A stretch of 50,941 nt of DNA from Synergistaceae bacterium (GCA_031274425.1 JAISQE010000119.1:1-50941); one strand, 5' to 3'; counted from the stretch's first letter, positions 41,904 to 50,801 are shown. The notes: generated by a model from the letters alone, not told the origin. A program made the numbers and translations.

Positions 41904-44900
41904 TCACCAGGGAATGCCCACGTATTTGAACACCGCCCAGTGCCGGGGCGCTCTCTTCAGCATGGACAGTTGGGCTTCATGCAAAGCGTCGACGGGCAAA
42001 ACGTCGTCCAGAAGCGTGGAATAGAGTCTTTCCATGAAGCGGGGCGCGGTGTCGTCGAAAGCCCTCCAGCGAGTCAGAACGGCCCCTTTGGCCCCGCCGG
42101 CCAAAAGAACCGTGGACAAGCCGAACATGCCGTCGCCCACGTAAAGGTCCCCCAGTCCGGTTTCGCAGGCGGAAAGGACGACGAGCTCCGCGTTCCATTT
42201 GACGGTGGACAGCTCCCCCATCTGCAGAAACGAGTCGTTCTTGAAATCCAGGATGGGCGAAAGGGCGAGCCCCGGCTGCAGGTCGGGAATGGTTCCGCGG
42301 TCGTAGCCGTGGCAGGCGATGTGAATATAGCGGTACTGTCCGGGGTCGCTTTCCCAGAACGCCTCCTCCGACGCGTGCCCCGCCAGCAGCATTTTGGGGG
42401 TATGGTTTCCTTTCTCCCGCCATAGATCTCGCAGAGAGTCGGCCTCGGTCTGGGTCCCCGCGAGGAGGGTGATTTTGGGCGCGAAGTCCTTCTTGACGGT
42501 GGAGTCCAGCTCCATAAACTTGCGGGTGCCGGCGAGGTTCTCCTCCCAAACCTCATCCAGAATTTGTTGAAACTCCTCCCCTCGAGGACCGGCGGAAAGA
42601 AATTGCTTTAGGGACGTTCCATCGATGTGTTTTTGAAACAGGCTCTCGACGTCGGGATCTTGCTTGACGACCTCCAGCCAATCCGCGCCTTTCTTTGTGA
42701 AAAGCTCTCCGTAGGCCGGATTGGCGACGAGAAGAAGGGAGTTCTCTTTCCGCGATTTATCCAGGCCCGGCTCGGCCTTTTCGCCACGCGTCAGCAAAAA
42801 GGCGCTGGGCAATTCCGCGAACGTCCAGTCTTCGACCAGGTAAGAAGCCTTGTCGTCCCTGCTTTGCCTCATGGCCTCGAAGGGGAGCACGTAGAGGATA
42901 TCGTGAGGGATGACCAAGAGTTTTTTCAACTTTCCGCACTCGGCGGCGACGGGTTGAAAGAGACCGTCACCCACGTCCTGGGGAGACAGCCCGCAGACCG
43001 TAACATAGAGATCCCCCCGGTCGGGGAATTTATTTTCGTCGTATTCCTCGTAGGGCGAAAGTTTGCTTTGCTTGCTCCGCATCCAATAGGAATAGCCGAA
43101 AAGGGAGTCGTAATCGACGTCAAGCGGTATCACCCTGGGCTCCTCTTCTTTTTTCAACAGGATGGCAAAGGACAGGGACGGCGAGAGATAATAGTCGGCC
43201 ACTCCCCAGTCCGCAGGCATGAGGGAACGCACCGCGGCGGTCCCCGGGATTTCCTTCACCTCAAGGGAGAGATTTTGGGTCAGCTTCACGCGTTCTTCCC
43301 TCAAGCGCCGCATCTCGTCGTTGATCTGCGTCATCCTTTCGCTTTGCCTAGCGCCGCTCGCTCGGTTGTACTCGCCTTCCAGCGCGACGCGCCTCGCCTC
43401 CAGCGCCCGTATCTTGCCCTGAACGTCGGAGGGCAGAGAGTTCAGGAATTCTCCGCCCATTGTGGCCATAAGCTCCCTCCACTGACGGCCTTTCATGCCC
43501 TCTAGGGCGAGCCATACCTTTTCGGCGTTTTCGGCGGAGGGTTTTTCCCGCCATAGCTCGAAGGCGACGCGAATGGCCCCGCTGTAGAGGGCGGCCCGGT
43601 CGGAGGCGCTCTGGCTCGTGGTTCCCTCGATGGGGTGAACCTTGGCGGCCTGAGTCAGCGCTTTTTCATACAACCCCGCCGCTCCGCCCCAGTCCTTTTT
43701 GTCCTCGGCGATACGGGCCAGGAGGGCATAAGCCCGCCACTGCATGTCCGGCTGCATCTCCGAGTCGAGGGCGTCCAGGGGCGCGGTTATGAGGTCAAGC
43801 GATTTTTTCGCCGTTTTCTCCGCCTTCTCCGGCTCCGAAAGAGCGTAATAGATGCGGGACTGCAGCTCCAAAAGAGACAGCCGGTCGGAATGAGAGATCT
43901 TCCCCTCCGCGGTCAAAAGGGATTGGATGTTGTCGCTCTCGTCTCGAAGCTCCATCAGCGCCAGTTCCCTCGCCAAATCCCGCATCTTCGTCAAATCTTG
44001 CGGTTTCGTCGTGGCCTCCGGGTTGTCGAGAGTCAGGGCAAAGGAGACGTCGAAGCGCTCCTTGCCCTTTCCAAGGGCCGCGCCCAACTGCTTCAAAAAG
44101 TTTCCCCAGTTCTTGTCCGTCTTGAGCGTTATGCCCAGCTCCCGCAAAATCACCGCGCGACGGCGCATGTTCCGCCATGATTCCAAGTAACCGAGCATCT
44201 CCTCCCCAGCGCCGAACGAAAGCAAAAAGTAAGGAGAGTTTTTGAAAGAAGGAAGCAGTTTTTCGGCCTCCTGTTCGTCCTGTCTTTTTTGTTTTGCCGT
44301 CCGCTTCGACGAAGATTTGTCGCTGCCCGAATGGAACGTTTCGAGCAGCGACAAAAGGGGCTGCCGCAGCGCGGCGTCGGTTGGGGAAGGCGTTTGCGAG
44401 GCCTGAGAGAAAAGGGCCGACCTCAGTTTGTTTTTCAGAGACTCGGGCAAAGGCTGTCCCGCGATGAGAGCCTTTTGCAAGCTCTCGGTCTCGCCGGCCT
44501 TGAGCGGCGACATTTTTTTGTACAGGCTCTCCAGCTTTTTGATATCCGCGTCCACGGCCTCGGCCTGAGGGGTCGCGTTTTTTTGGGGGGGCTCGGGCTC
44601 CGTCGGCTCCAGGGATATTCCCCCCGCCTGTATCCGCGTGAAGGTCTCCTCCGAGGGCGCGGACAACGTCCCCTCTCCCGCCAGCACCCGCAGGAAGTTC
44701 AGCGTCGTGCCGAAAGCCCGTTCGACGTATCGCGCGTCGACGGCCTCGTTTTTACGGGCGGCCAGCTCTCGAAGGGCTTCTTCGGCCTTCTCGGCGCTCC
44801 GCAGGCGCTTCGTCGCCAGGCGCAGCGCCGCGTCCCCGATATCCCAGGCGACCTTGACCTCCTGATAATAGTGACGGATCTTGGGCGCCGCGCGAAACGC

Positions 44901-46379
44901 CATCTCCCGGATCAGACGGAACCCGTCCAGGCTGGGAACGGGCGCGAAGATCTCCTTGCGCAGAGAATCGACGGTCATCCAGGCTAGTTTGAGCCCCTGG
45001 TCGTCGTAGCCTTTTTCTTTCCTCAGAGGCCGGGCCGTGAGGGAGGCCCGCCAAGGAAGGCCCTGCATGGACTTGTAGTCCACCTTCCCGACGAGCCCCA
45101 ACTCGTTTCGGATATCGCCGGCGTAGACGCCCTGCATCGCGATCAACGCGCTGTCCATGTCTTGGGCTTTGAGCGAGGCGGAAAAAGCCTCTTGATAATG
45201 CGCGGCCGACTCGTTCCACATGCCGATTTCCCCGTACAGGTTGGCCAGTTGGATATAGGCCTGCGCGAGGCGTTGCTGTTGTCCGAACTCCGAGGCCAAA
45301 GATCTGAAAATCTGAAAAAATTTCAACGCCGGTTCGTATTGCCCCTTCATACGGGCCAACACCCCGAGTTCCGAGTTGAGCTCCATCTTCAAAGTGGTGT
45401 TGTTTGTCCCCACAGCGGTGTTCAGAAGTTCGCTCATCTCTTTTTCGGCCTGGGCGAAATCTCCCAGATACATGGAGGTCTGGGCGTAATTGTTTTTCAC
45501 GCTCAGAAGCTCCGGGGCGTGGTCGGGCATCCCCAGTTTCTCGCCGGCCGCGAGCGCTTCGGAGAACGTCTTTTGAGCCTCGGCAAACCAGCCGGTGGTC
45601 AACAAGAGATATCCCTTTTCGCTTTGGGCGAGGAAAGTCAACCTGTTGCCTTCATCCCGCGTTTTTTCGTTTTTTTGAAGGGCCGCGGCGTCCTTGGCGA
45701 CGGCGTCGTACATTTCAAGCCCCTCGAGCACGTCCCCCCGCATACCGGCGATAAAAGCCAACTGGAGTCTCACCCTCAGTCCGCCGCCCGGATTGTTTTT
45801 GTAAGATTTCTCGGCCGACTTGAAAAATTTCTCCGCTTCTTCGAGGTCGCCTTTCGCTCTTTGTACGCGCCCCAGCCCTTCCTCCGCCAATCCGCGCATC
45901 AGGGGCGTTTTTGCCGCGATCTTCGCCGTGCGTTCGTAGCGCTCGCGGGCCTTGTCCCACTCCATAGCGTTCATATACAATTGAGCGGCGGAAAGGCGAG
46001 CGTTGCACTCGCCCCCCACGTCTTTGACGCTTTGGTAGAGGCCGGACGCCTTGTCGAACGCCTGTATGGCCGGCTCGCTTTGCGCCGAGGCGTTCTGGCA
46101 CAGCCCCTGATTGTAGTAGCACTGAGCCGCCTTCAATTTATTTTTTTCCTTCTCGTAAACCTCGCCCGCCAGGCCGAACGACTTCGCGGCGTCTTCCATT
46201 TTTTGCGCCTGGTAAGCTGCGAGCGCCTCGTTGAAAAAACCATCTCCTTTACTGGCGGCGTGGGCGGCATCGGGGAAGTAAGCAAGGTAGGCAAGGCAGC
46301 CAAAAACATTCCACGCCAAAAGCGTCGCGATCGACAAAATCGCCGCTTTCCATATTTTTATTTTTTTTATTTTCCCCAT
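41904..46379 (-). CDS. exported TPR-CHAT protease-like protein
   Basis: CHAT domains are caspase-clan cysteine proteases. This 1491-aa protein has an N-terminal hydrophobic export segment (about 12-34, possible cleavage after AHA near 41) and an array of TPR-like helices at about 45-430. A long helical middle carries charged low-complexity stretches (EPTEPEPPQKN near 600, KSSSKRTAKQKRQ near 690). The C-terminal CHAT domain starts at about 1130. The dyad is intact: His1357 in IHIACHGY and Cys1405 in VLSACETGLGD. The motif GMFGLSTVLLAGGAKGAV and the final HWAVFKYVG also fit the family. GGGAG precedes the ATG. It probably cleaves envelope proteins after a signal read by its repeats. Substrates are unknown. 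Confidence 0.88.
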   Translation of the reverse strand: MGKIKKIKIWKAAILSIATLLAWNVFGCLAYLAYFPDAAHAASKGDGFFNEALAAYQAQKMEDAAKSFGLAGEVYEKEKNKLKAAQCYYNQGLCQNASAQSEPAIQAFDKASGLYQSVKDVGGECNARLSAAQLYMNAMEWDKARERYERTAKIAAKTPLMRGLAEEGLGRVQRAKGDLEEAEKFFKSAEKSYKNNPGGGLRVRLQLAFIAGMRGDVLEGLEMYDAVAKDAAALQKNEKTRDEGNRLTFLAQSEKGYLLLTTGWFAEAQKTFSEALAAGEKLGMPDHAPELLSVKNNYAQTSMYLGDFAQAEKEMSELLNTAVGTNNTTLKMELNSELGVLARMKGQYEPALKFFQIFRSLASEFGQQQRLAQAYIQLANLYGEIGMWNESAAHYQEAFSASLKAQDMDSALIAMQGVYAGDIRNELGLVGKVDYKSMQGLPWRASLTARPLRKEKGYDDQGLKLAWMTVDSLRKEIFAPVPSLDGFRLIREMAFRAAPKIRHYYQEVKVAWDIGDAALRLATKRLRSAEKAEEALRELAARKNEAVDARYVERAFGTTLNFLRVLAGEGTLSAPSEETFTRIQAGGISLEPTEPEPPQKNATPQAEAVDADIKKLESLYKKMSPLKAGETESLQKALIAGQPLPESLKNKLRSALFSQASQTPSPTDAALRQPLLSLLETFHSGSDKSSSKRTAKQKRQDEQEAEKLLPSFKNSPYFLLSFGAGEEMLGYLESWRNMRRRAVILRELGITLKTDKNWGNFLKQLGAALGKGKERFDVSFALTLDNPEATTKPQDLTKMRDLARELALMELRDESDNIQSLLTAEGKISHSDRLSLLELQSRIYYALSEPEKAEKTAKKSLDLITAPLDALDSEMQPDMQWRAYALLARIAEDKKDWGGAAGLYEKALTQAAKVHPIEGTTSQSASDRAALYSGAIRVAFELWREKPSAENAEKVWLALEGMKGRQWRELMATMGGEFLNSLPSDVQGKIRALEARRVALEGEYNRASGARQSERMTQINDEMRRLREERVKLTQNLSLEVKEIPGTAAVRSLMPADWGVADYYLSPSLSFAILLKKEEEPRVIPLDVDYDSLFGYSYWMRSKQSKLSPYEEYDENKFPDRGDLYVTVCGLSPQDVGDGLFQPVAAECGKLKKLLVIPHDILYVLPFEAMRQSRDDKASYLVEDWTFAELPSAFLLTRGEKAEPGLDKSRKENSLLLVANPAYGELFTKKGADWLEVVKQDPDVESLFQKHIDGTSLKQFLSAGPRGEEFQQILDEVWEENLAGTRKFMELDSTVKKDFAPKITLLAGTQTEADSLRDLWREKGNHTPKMLLAGHASEEAFWESDPGQYRYIHIACHGYDRGTIPDLQPGLALSPILDFKNDSFLQMGELSTVKWNAELVVLSACETGLGDLYVGDGMFGLSTVLLAGGAKGAVLTRWRAFDDTAPRFMERLYSTLLDDVLPVDALHEAQLSMLKRAPRHWAVFKYVGIPW

Positions 46380-46442
46380 CGCGTTTTCTCCCGTTTTCTT
46401 CTCGTAAAAGACGAGTTCTGTAGATTTTGCGCATACAAAACA

Positions 46443-46500
46443 GGGATGAAGCAGGCGATCTCTTCATCCCGATCTTTTCATTCCCGATTTCTTCATCCCC
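46443..46500 (-). repeat. three 15-bp direct repeats and a hairpin before the CHAT gene
   Basis: In plus-strand order, GATCTCTTCATCCC (46457-46470), GATCTTTTCATTCCC (46471-46485) and GATTTCTTCATCCCC (46486-46500) adjoin. The first unit also pairs with GGGATGAAG at 46443-46451 to form a 9-bp hairpin that is followed by TGTTTTG on the minus strand. This is the only long gap (145 bp) inside the cluster. It may be a regulator-binding array, a partial terminator, or both. Confidence 0.7.
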
Positions 46501-46524
46501 GAGGCGGTTCTGTGCCTTCTTGGG

Positions 46525-47808
46525 TTATTGCCGCTGTTCGTTCAATTGTTTGGCGTTTTCCCAGAAGACGTTCAGGCCCGGAAGGTCGTTGTAGTTGACG
46601 ATCAAGACGACCTGACCGTCCAGGCTCGCCGTCGTCTCCAGCGCGATAAAATGCTTGTCGTTGGGGACCCAGTAGGCCTCGGCGAAAATCCCGTTATCGC
46701 TGAGATTCGCGTAGGGGCCGTATTTTTCGCTGAGGCTGTCCGACATTTCCTTGAAGAGCTCCTCTTTCATGCGGATGCTGTTCTCGCGTCCCCTCCAGGT
46801 AACGGATGCGCTCACGGACAGGAGTTTTTCCTGAAATTCCTCGAGGACGTAGAGTATCGAATCCGCGTCCTGGCGCACCAGCTCGGGAAGGGGAGACTCC
46901 CCTGGGAGCTTCACGGTATAAAACTGAGTGCCGAGCCTGGTGGGTTCCGCCGCTTTCCGCACGTCGATTCCCCGTTCGCTCAAGTGCGTCATGACGGCCT
47001 GGATGGGCTCGCCCAGAGTGAAGTCCCAGATGGTGACGGCCTCCTCCGCCGTCTCGACGGTCGCTTGCTTCGCCACTTGCTCCTGTCGCTCCATCGTGTC
47101 GGAGAGCTCCGCCGGCGACGACGCTTCGAGGGGTTTTTCTTCGGGCTCCGGTTCCTTCTCGGCGCTTGCCTCTTCGGGGCTTTTCTCTTGGGGCGGCACG
47201 GAGTCCTCGACGGAGGAGGCGAAGAACTTCCGGCGGTTTTCCAAAAGGGACGCGGCTTCGGCCCCGACCGCGGTAGCCGCCGCGGAGTCTTTTTCGGCCA
47301 AGAGCTTCATGTTCTCATCCACTCGCTCGGAATCTCCAAGGCAGGCATAGGCGAAGACGAGTCCCTTCAGCGCGCGGACGAGCAGCTCCTCGTCCTCCGG
47401 CGCCAACTCGATCGCCTGAGAAAAGGACTGAAGCGCGCTTTCGTACGCCCCCGCCCCCAAATAGGTCTCGCCCAGGCCCGCTTTGACCCATTTGACCAGC
47501 GCCCCCGGCAGTTGCTCGGCTCGCTCGAATCCCTGACGGGCCTGTTCCCAATTTCCCAGATAACGATGGCACCAACTGGCGTAGTCCCACGCCTCGCCGT
47601 TTTGAGGATCGAGCTCCAGGGCTTTCGCGAACAGCAAAAGCGCGTGATTGTAATCTTGCACGCTGTATAGGTTCTTGGCGCGCTCCGTCAGCGACTCGCT
47701 TTCGGTTGCCGCCGCGGCGGGCGCGGCAGCCGAAAGAAACGCGGAAAAAAGAACAAACGCGCTCAAAAACAGCCTCAGCTTCCCACGGATATTCATCTTC
47801 AGATTCAT
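46525..47808 (-). CDS. exported TPR protein (paralogue B)
   Basis: The protein of about 427 aa has a signal peptide (LRLFLSAFVLFSAFLSAAAPAAA in part: FLSAFVLFSAF) and TPR units at about 30-160 (AKNLYSVQDYNHALLLFAKAL; GLGETYLGAGAYESALQSF). An acidic Pro/Glu linker (about 190-240) and a C-terminal domain (WDFTLGEPIQAVMTHLSERG onward) with mixed beta strands follow. The TPR part, including ASWCHRYLGNWEQA, aligns with WCLRYLGELKSSEE of paralogue A. The start is uncertain: ATG 47808 or 47796, neither with a clear ribosome binding site, 17 bases after the DUF4384-like gene, so coupling is likely. Function unknown. Confidence 0.72.
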   Translation of the reverse strand: MNLKMNIRGKLRLFLSAFVLFSAFLSAAAPAAAATESESLTERAKNLYSVQDYNHALLLFAKALELDPQNGEAWDYASWCHRYLGNWEQARQGFERAEQLPGALVKWVKAGLGETYLGAGAYESALQSFSQAIELAPEDEELLVRALKGLVFAYACLGDSERVDENMKLLAEKDSAAATAVGAEAASLLENRRKFFASSVEDSVPPQEKSPEEASAEKEPEPEEKPLEASSPAELSDTMERQEQVAKQATVETAEEAVTIWDFTLGEPIQAVMTHLSERGIDVRKAAEPTRLGTQFYTVKLPGESPLPELVRQDADSILYVLEEFQEKLLSVSASVTWRGRENSIRMKEELFKEMSDSLSEKYGPYANLSDNGIFAEAYWVPNDKHFIALETTASLDGQVVLIVNYNDLPGLNVFWENAKQLNEQRQ

Positions 47809-47825
47809 CTTCAGCGGTCTGTATT

Positions 47826-48854
47826 CTACTCGTCGACGGTCACGGCAAACGAGAGCTCGAGTTCCGTTCCATCCTCCGCGGCCAGCTTGGCTTTGATGAC
47901 GTCCTTGCCTGTTTTGCTGGCCGCCACCAGTTTCCATTTGTCGTCTTTTCTGGGCAGAACGAGAATTTCACCGGCCTCGATGCTCACGTCCGTTCCCTCG
48001 GGCAACAAATTGTTCTCGTTTTCGCTGGCTCCCAGATTGACCAGAGAAACCAGTTTGGCGGGCTTGTCGCTTATGAACTTCACGAATACCAGGTCTCCCG
48101 TCAGAAAGTCCGTGCCGTTGGTCCACGCCTTGGCCGTCCAGTCTCCGTTGACGGCGACTCCAAAGCCCGTCGGCGCGTCGGCCTTCTCGGGGTCGCGGGT
48201 CATGACGGCCAGGGAGGCGACGCTCCACCGCAAAGGATCGGAAGGCGTTTCGCCGCCGGGCTCGGGTTCCGGCTCTTCGTCTTCCACGAGCAGGATGTCG
48301 CGCGTGGCGTTTTTGGCGTCTTTGAGGACGGCAAAGGGACCCGCGAGTTCCCGGTTCTCGGGGTCGACCACCGGAACGTCGTTGTTCGTCGCGATGGCCT
48401 TCACCACGTCCACCCCCACGGGCCCGCCCGCCTTCATGGCGAATTTCTGTCCCTCGGCGGGGATTTTTACCTCCTCGCCGGCTTTGACGCGGTTGTTCTC
48501 CACCCACTTATTGGGGAAAAGAACCAGTATCTGCCCGCTGGACGTAAAATCCAGAACGGTCAGATAGGCGTCGGCCTCGGACTTGAACGTCAGGACGATA
48601 TTGTCCCCGATGCCGTAAACGCCGTCCTCTTTGTCGGACGTCAGCGTCACGGAGAAGTCGTTTTTGTGCAGCTCCTCCACGTCCAGCACGGCTGCGGCGA
48701 CCTCCGCCGTCTCCTTTTCTCCCTCGCCTTCTTCCTCCTCGACCAGCACGATGTCGCGCGTGGCCGTCGTCGTGCTGGGTTTGATATCCGCCCAGGCAAC
48801 TCCGCATATCGTCGACAGCGCAAAAATCAGCAATGCTCCTACAACCTTTTTCAT
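47826..48854 (-). CDS. exported DUF4384-like protein with two modules
   Basis: The 342-aa protein has a signal peptide cut near AWA-D (residue 23). The first module (about 64-157) matches DUF4384: GVYGIGDNIVLTFKSEADAYL cut to GIGDNIVLTFKSEADAYLT, SSGQILVLFPN, NRVKAGEEVKIP and a final VKAIAT. The second (about 235-325) has a similar order (LTGDLVFVKF, LVNLGASENENNLLP, SIEAGEILVLP). Each module is preceded by almost the same acidic segment, TRDIVLVEEEE at 32-42 and TRDILLVEDEE at 184-194. GGGAGG precedes the ATG. DUF4384 often accompanies caspase-like proteins in bacteria, but its role is unknown. Confidence 0.78.
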   Translation of the reverse strand: MKKVVGALLIFALSTICGVAWADIKPSTTTATRDIVLVEEEEGEGEKETAEVAAAVLDVEELHKNDFSVTLTSDKEDGVYGIGDNIVLTFKSEADAYLTVLDFTSSGQILVLFPNKWVENNRVKAGEEVKIPAEGQKFAMKAGGPVGVDVVKAIATNNDVPVVDPENRELAGPFAVLKDAKNATRDILLVEDEEPEPEPGGETPSDPLRWSVASLAVMTRDPEKADAPTGFGVAVNGDWTAKAWTNGTDFLTGDLVFVKFISDKPAKLVSLVNLGASENENNLLPEGTDVSIEAGEILVLPRKDDKWKLVAASKTGKDVIKAKLAAEDGTELELSFAVTVDE

Positions 48855-48884
48855 GTCAAACCGACCTCCCAGCATAGAATTTGT

Positions 48885-50747
48885 TTACTTCAATTTCAGA
48901 GCCTTTTTCATCTCCAGCGCGGGCATGTAGTCCTTCTTTATTTGAAGGCAACGATCCAGCCATTCTTTCACGGCCGCGTTGTTTTTGGCGTTGTGCGCGG
49001 CCAGGGCCGTCCAGTAGGCGTCCAGGTAATTTCCGTCGATCATCTTCGCCGCCCGCCCAAACTGGCGCACCGCCAGCTCGTACTTGCCCGCGTTGAAATT
49101 CTCGAGGGCCTTTTCATGCTCTTCCACCACGGCGGCCTTCGCGGCCTCGTCGGCGTTCAAACCCCTCAGGGTCTCGACGCCCTCGGCGGGGGGCTGAATC
49201 GATCCCTTTCTCGACGGAGCCGCCGGTTTCGAGGGTTTTTCCCGCTCTTTTGCCCTTTTCGGCTCTTCCCGCCTCGAGGGCGGCCTCTCGTCCTTTATCG
49301 GGCTCGAGCCGGGGCCTCCGATAAGCGAGCTTTTATTTTTAGGCGGGGACACGACGGCGATCGTCTTCAAAATAACGCTGTCCCACGAGTTTCTGTGGAT
49401 ATACTCTCCCTTGGGTATGCCTTGAGCGCGGTAGTGGTATCGCTCCCGCCCCTCGGAGTCCTGGAAGTTGATTTCGTAAAGGAAAGACTTCCAGACGGAG
49501 GGCCTGTAGCCTTTATAGATGTAGATGACGCGGGAATTTCGTATGTAGCTTTCGAAGTCGAAGCCTGGAGCGAAACGTTTGAAATCCTCCGCCACCTGTT
49601 CGACCCCCGCATCGTCGTACTCGTAGATGATCATCGTGCGGACTTCGTGCTCGTTGGCGTCCCAGTTCGTCAGTTGCTTGGAGATCGTGGCGCGCATGTG
49701 GTCGTCCTCTTTCACGATATAGAACTTTCCCCCGGCGTCCGCGAATCGGATGATGATGTCCTCGCCGTACCCCATGGGATCGAGGTCCGTCTCCCGTCCG
49801 ATGCTTCGGCCGACGGTCTTGACGAAGGGAGAATAGGTCCCCAAAAACTGATGGGCGCCCGCGCCGATGGAGTCCATGCGCCTTTGGAACTGGCTCATCC
49901 TTTTGCGGCTGAACATGCCTTGAGCATAGACTAGGTCGTGCATCATTTGCTCCAGTCCGCCTCTGTTATTGTAAAATCTCGTTGCGTCGTCTATCATTTT
50001 GAACCCTTCAAGCGCTATCCCGATGATCTGCGGCAGGTTGGAGAGGACATCGCCCAATCCCTTCACGGCCTTCTCCCCCGGCTCGACCACGTCTCGGTCC
50101 AGCACCGCTTTTTCTTCCGGCTCCATCTCGTCCGCGTCGAATCGTCGCGCCATCTGGTGGGCCGTGGCCACGGCGCTGTTGCCCGCCACCTGAATGTCCT
50201 TTTCTCTCGCCGCCACCTGCTGGTCGGTCAGCTCGTCCAACTGCAGCGTATTGACCGCGGTCTCCATAGCCTTATAGAAGGATTTGACGATATAGATGGC
50301 GGACTCGTCGCCCCCGATGGCCTGCAAAAGGGCCACCTCGCGGTCCGTCAGCGTTTTGAGCTCCGCCAGGGAAGCCCGGGCCTCCGGGATTCGCCGCTCC
50401 AGTTCGCCGCGCAAAGCCGACGCATCCTGTCCTTTTTCGTTCGCGCTGTAGTAACGATTTTGAACTTCCTGCGCCGCGCTGATGACACGGAAATGCTCGA
50501 CCTTCCGCCTCCGAATCTCGCCCAATTCCTTGGATTCGACTTCTTTGCCTTCCTGCTTGGCCTTCTTCTGCTGCGCCACGTTCTGCGTCGTGTCGGCGCC
50601 CTGGATGCCTTGGAGTTCGTGAAAGCTGGCTGTGTTCGAAACTTGGCTCGCGACGATGGCTTCTCGCGCCACCGCGACGACCAACGCCGCCAAAAGCAGC
50701 ACCAGCAAAATCGCGATGCCCCACTTGATTGTCGACCTGCGCGTCAT
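48885..50747 (-). CDS. membrane-anchored protein of unknown function with C-terminal TPR
   Basis: I do not recognise this 620-aa protein as a whole. Residues 9-28 form a single membrane segment, followed by coiled-coil-prone helices to about 200. A mixed domain lies at about 280-450, with GYGEDIIIRFADAGGKFYIV and the Tyr-rich RVIYIYKGYRPSVWKSF. A Pro/Lys/Arg-rich linker follows (about 475-530). The last 80 residues look like two TPR units (ENFNAGKYELAVRQFGRAAK). It is the first gene of the cluster and lies 30 bases before the DUF4384-like gene. The anchor and orientation suggest that most of it is periplasmic. A sensor or scaffold role is inference only. Confidence 0.7.
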   Translation of the reverse strand: MTRRSTIKWGIAILLVLLLAALVVAVAREAIVASQVSNTASFHELQGIQGADTTQNVAQQKKAKQEGKEVESKELGEIRRRKVEHFRVISAAQEVQNRYYSANEKGQDASALRGELERRIPEARASLAELKTLTDREVALLQAIGGDESAIYIVKSFYKAMETAVNTLQLDELTDQQVAAREKDIQVAGNSAVATAHQMARRFDADEMEPEEKAVLDRDVVEPGEKAVKGLGDVLSNLPQIIGIALEGFKMIDDATRFYNNRGGLEQMMHDLVYAQGMFSRKRMSQFQRRMDSIGAGAHQFLGTYSPFVKTVGRSIGRETDLDPMGYGEDIIIRFADAGGKFYIVKEDDHMRATISKQLTNWDANEHEVRTMIIYEYDDAGVEQVAEDFKRFAPGFDFESYIRNSRVIYIYKGYRPSVWKSFLYEINFQDSEGRERYHYRAQGIPKGEYIHRNSWDSVILKTIAVVSPPKNKSSLIGGPGSSPIKDERPPSRREEPKRAKEREKPSKPAAPSRKGSIQPPAEGVETLRGLNADEAAKAAVVEEHEKALENFNAGKYELAVRQFGRAAKMIDGNYLDAYWTALAAHNAKNNAAVKEWLDRCLQIKKDYMPALEMKKALKLK

Positions 50748-50801
50748 GAAACTATCACTCCCGGTCTTTATAAGTTTGAGCTGTAAAAATACTTGGGAAG
50801 C

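Noticed and set aside
41904-46379. TPR-CHAT protein as part of a type III-E CRISPR protease complex
   Set aside because: There is no effector nuclease or CRISPR array nearby, and the protein carries an export signal, which does not fit a cytoplasmic RNA-guided complex.
46457-46500. Short repeats read as a CRISPR array
   Set aside because: The three 15-bp units adjoin without spacers, and no cas gene is present in the window.
47706-49934. 742-codon open frame on the plus strand opposite the DUF4384-like and anchored-protein genes
   Set aside because: It is a mirror frame. The minus-strand genes have signal peptides, ribosome binding sites and family motifs, while this frame shows none.
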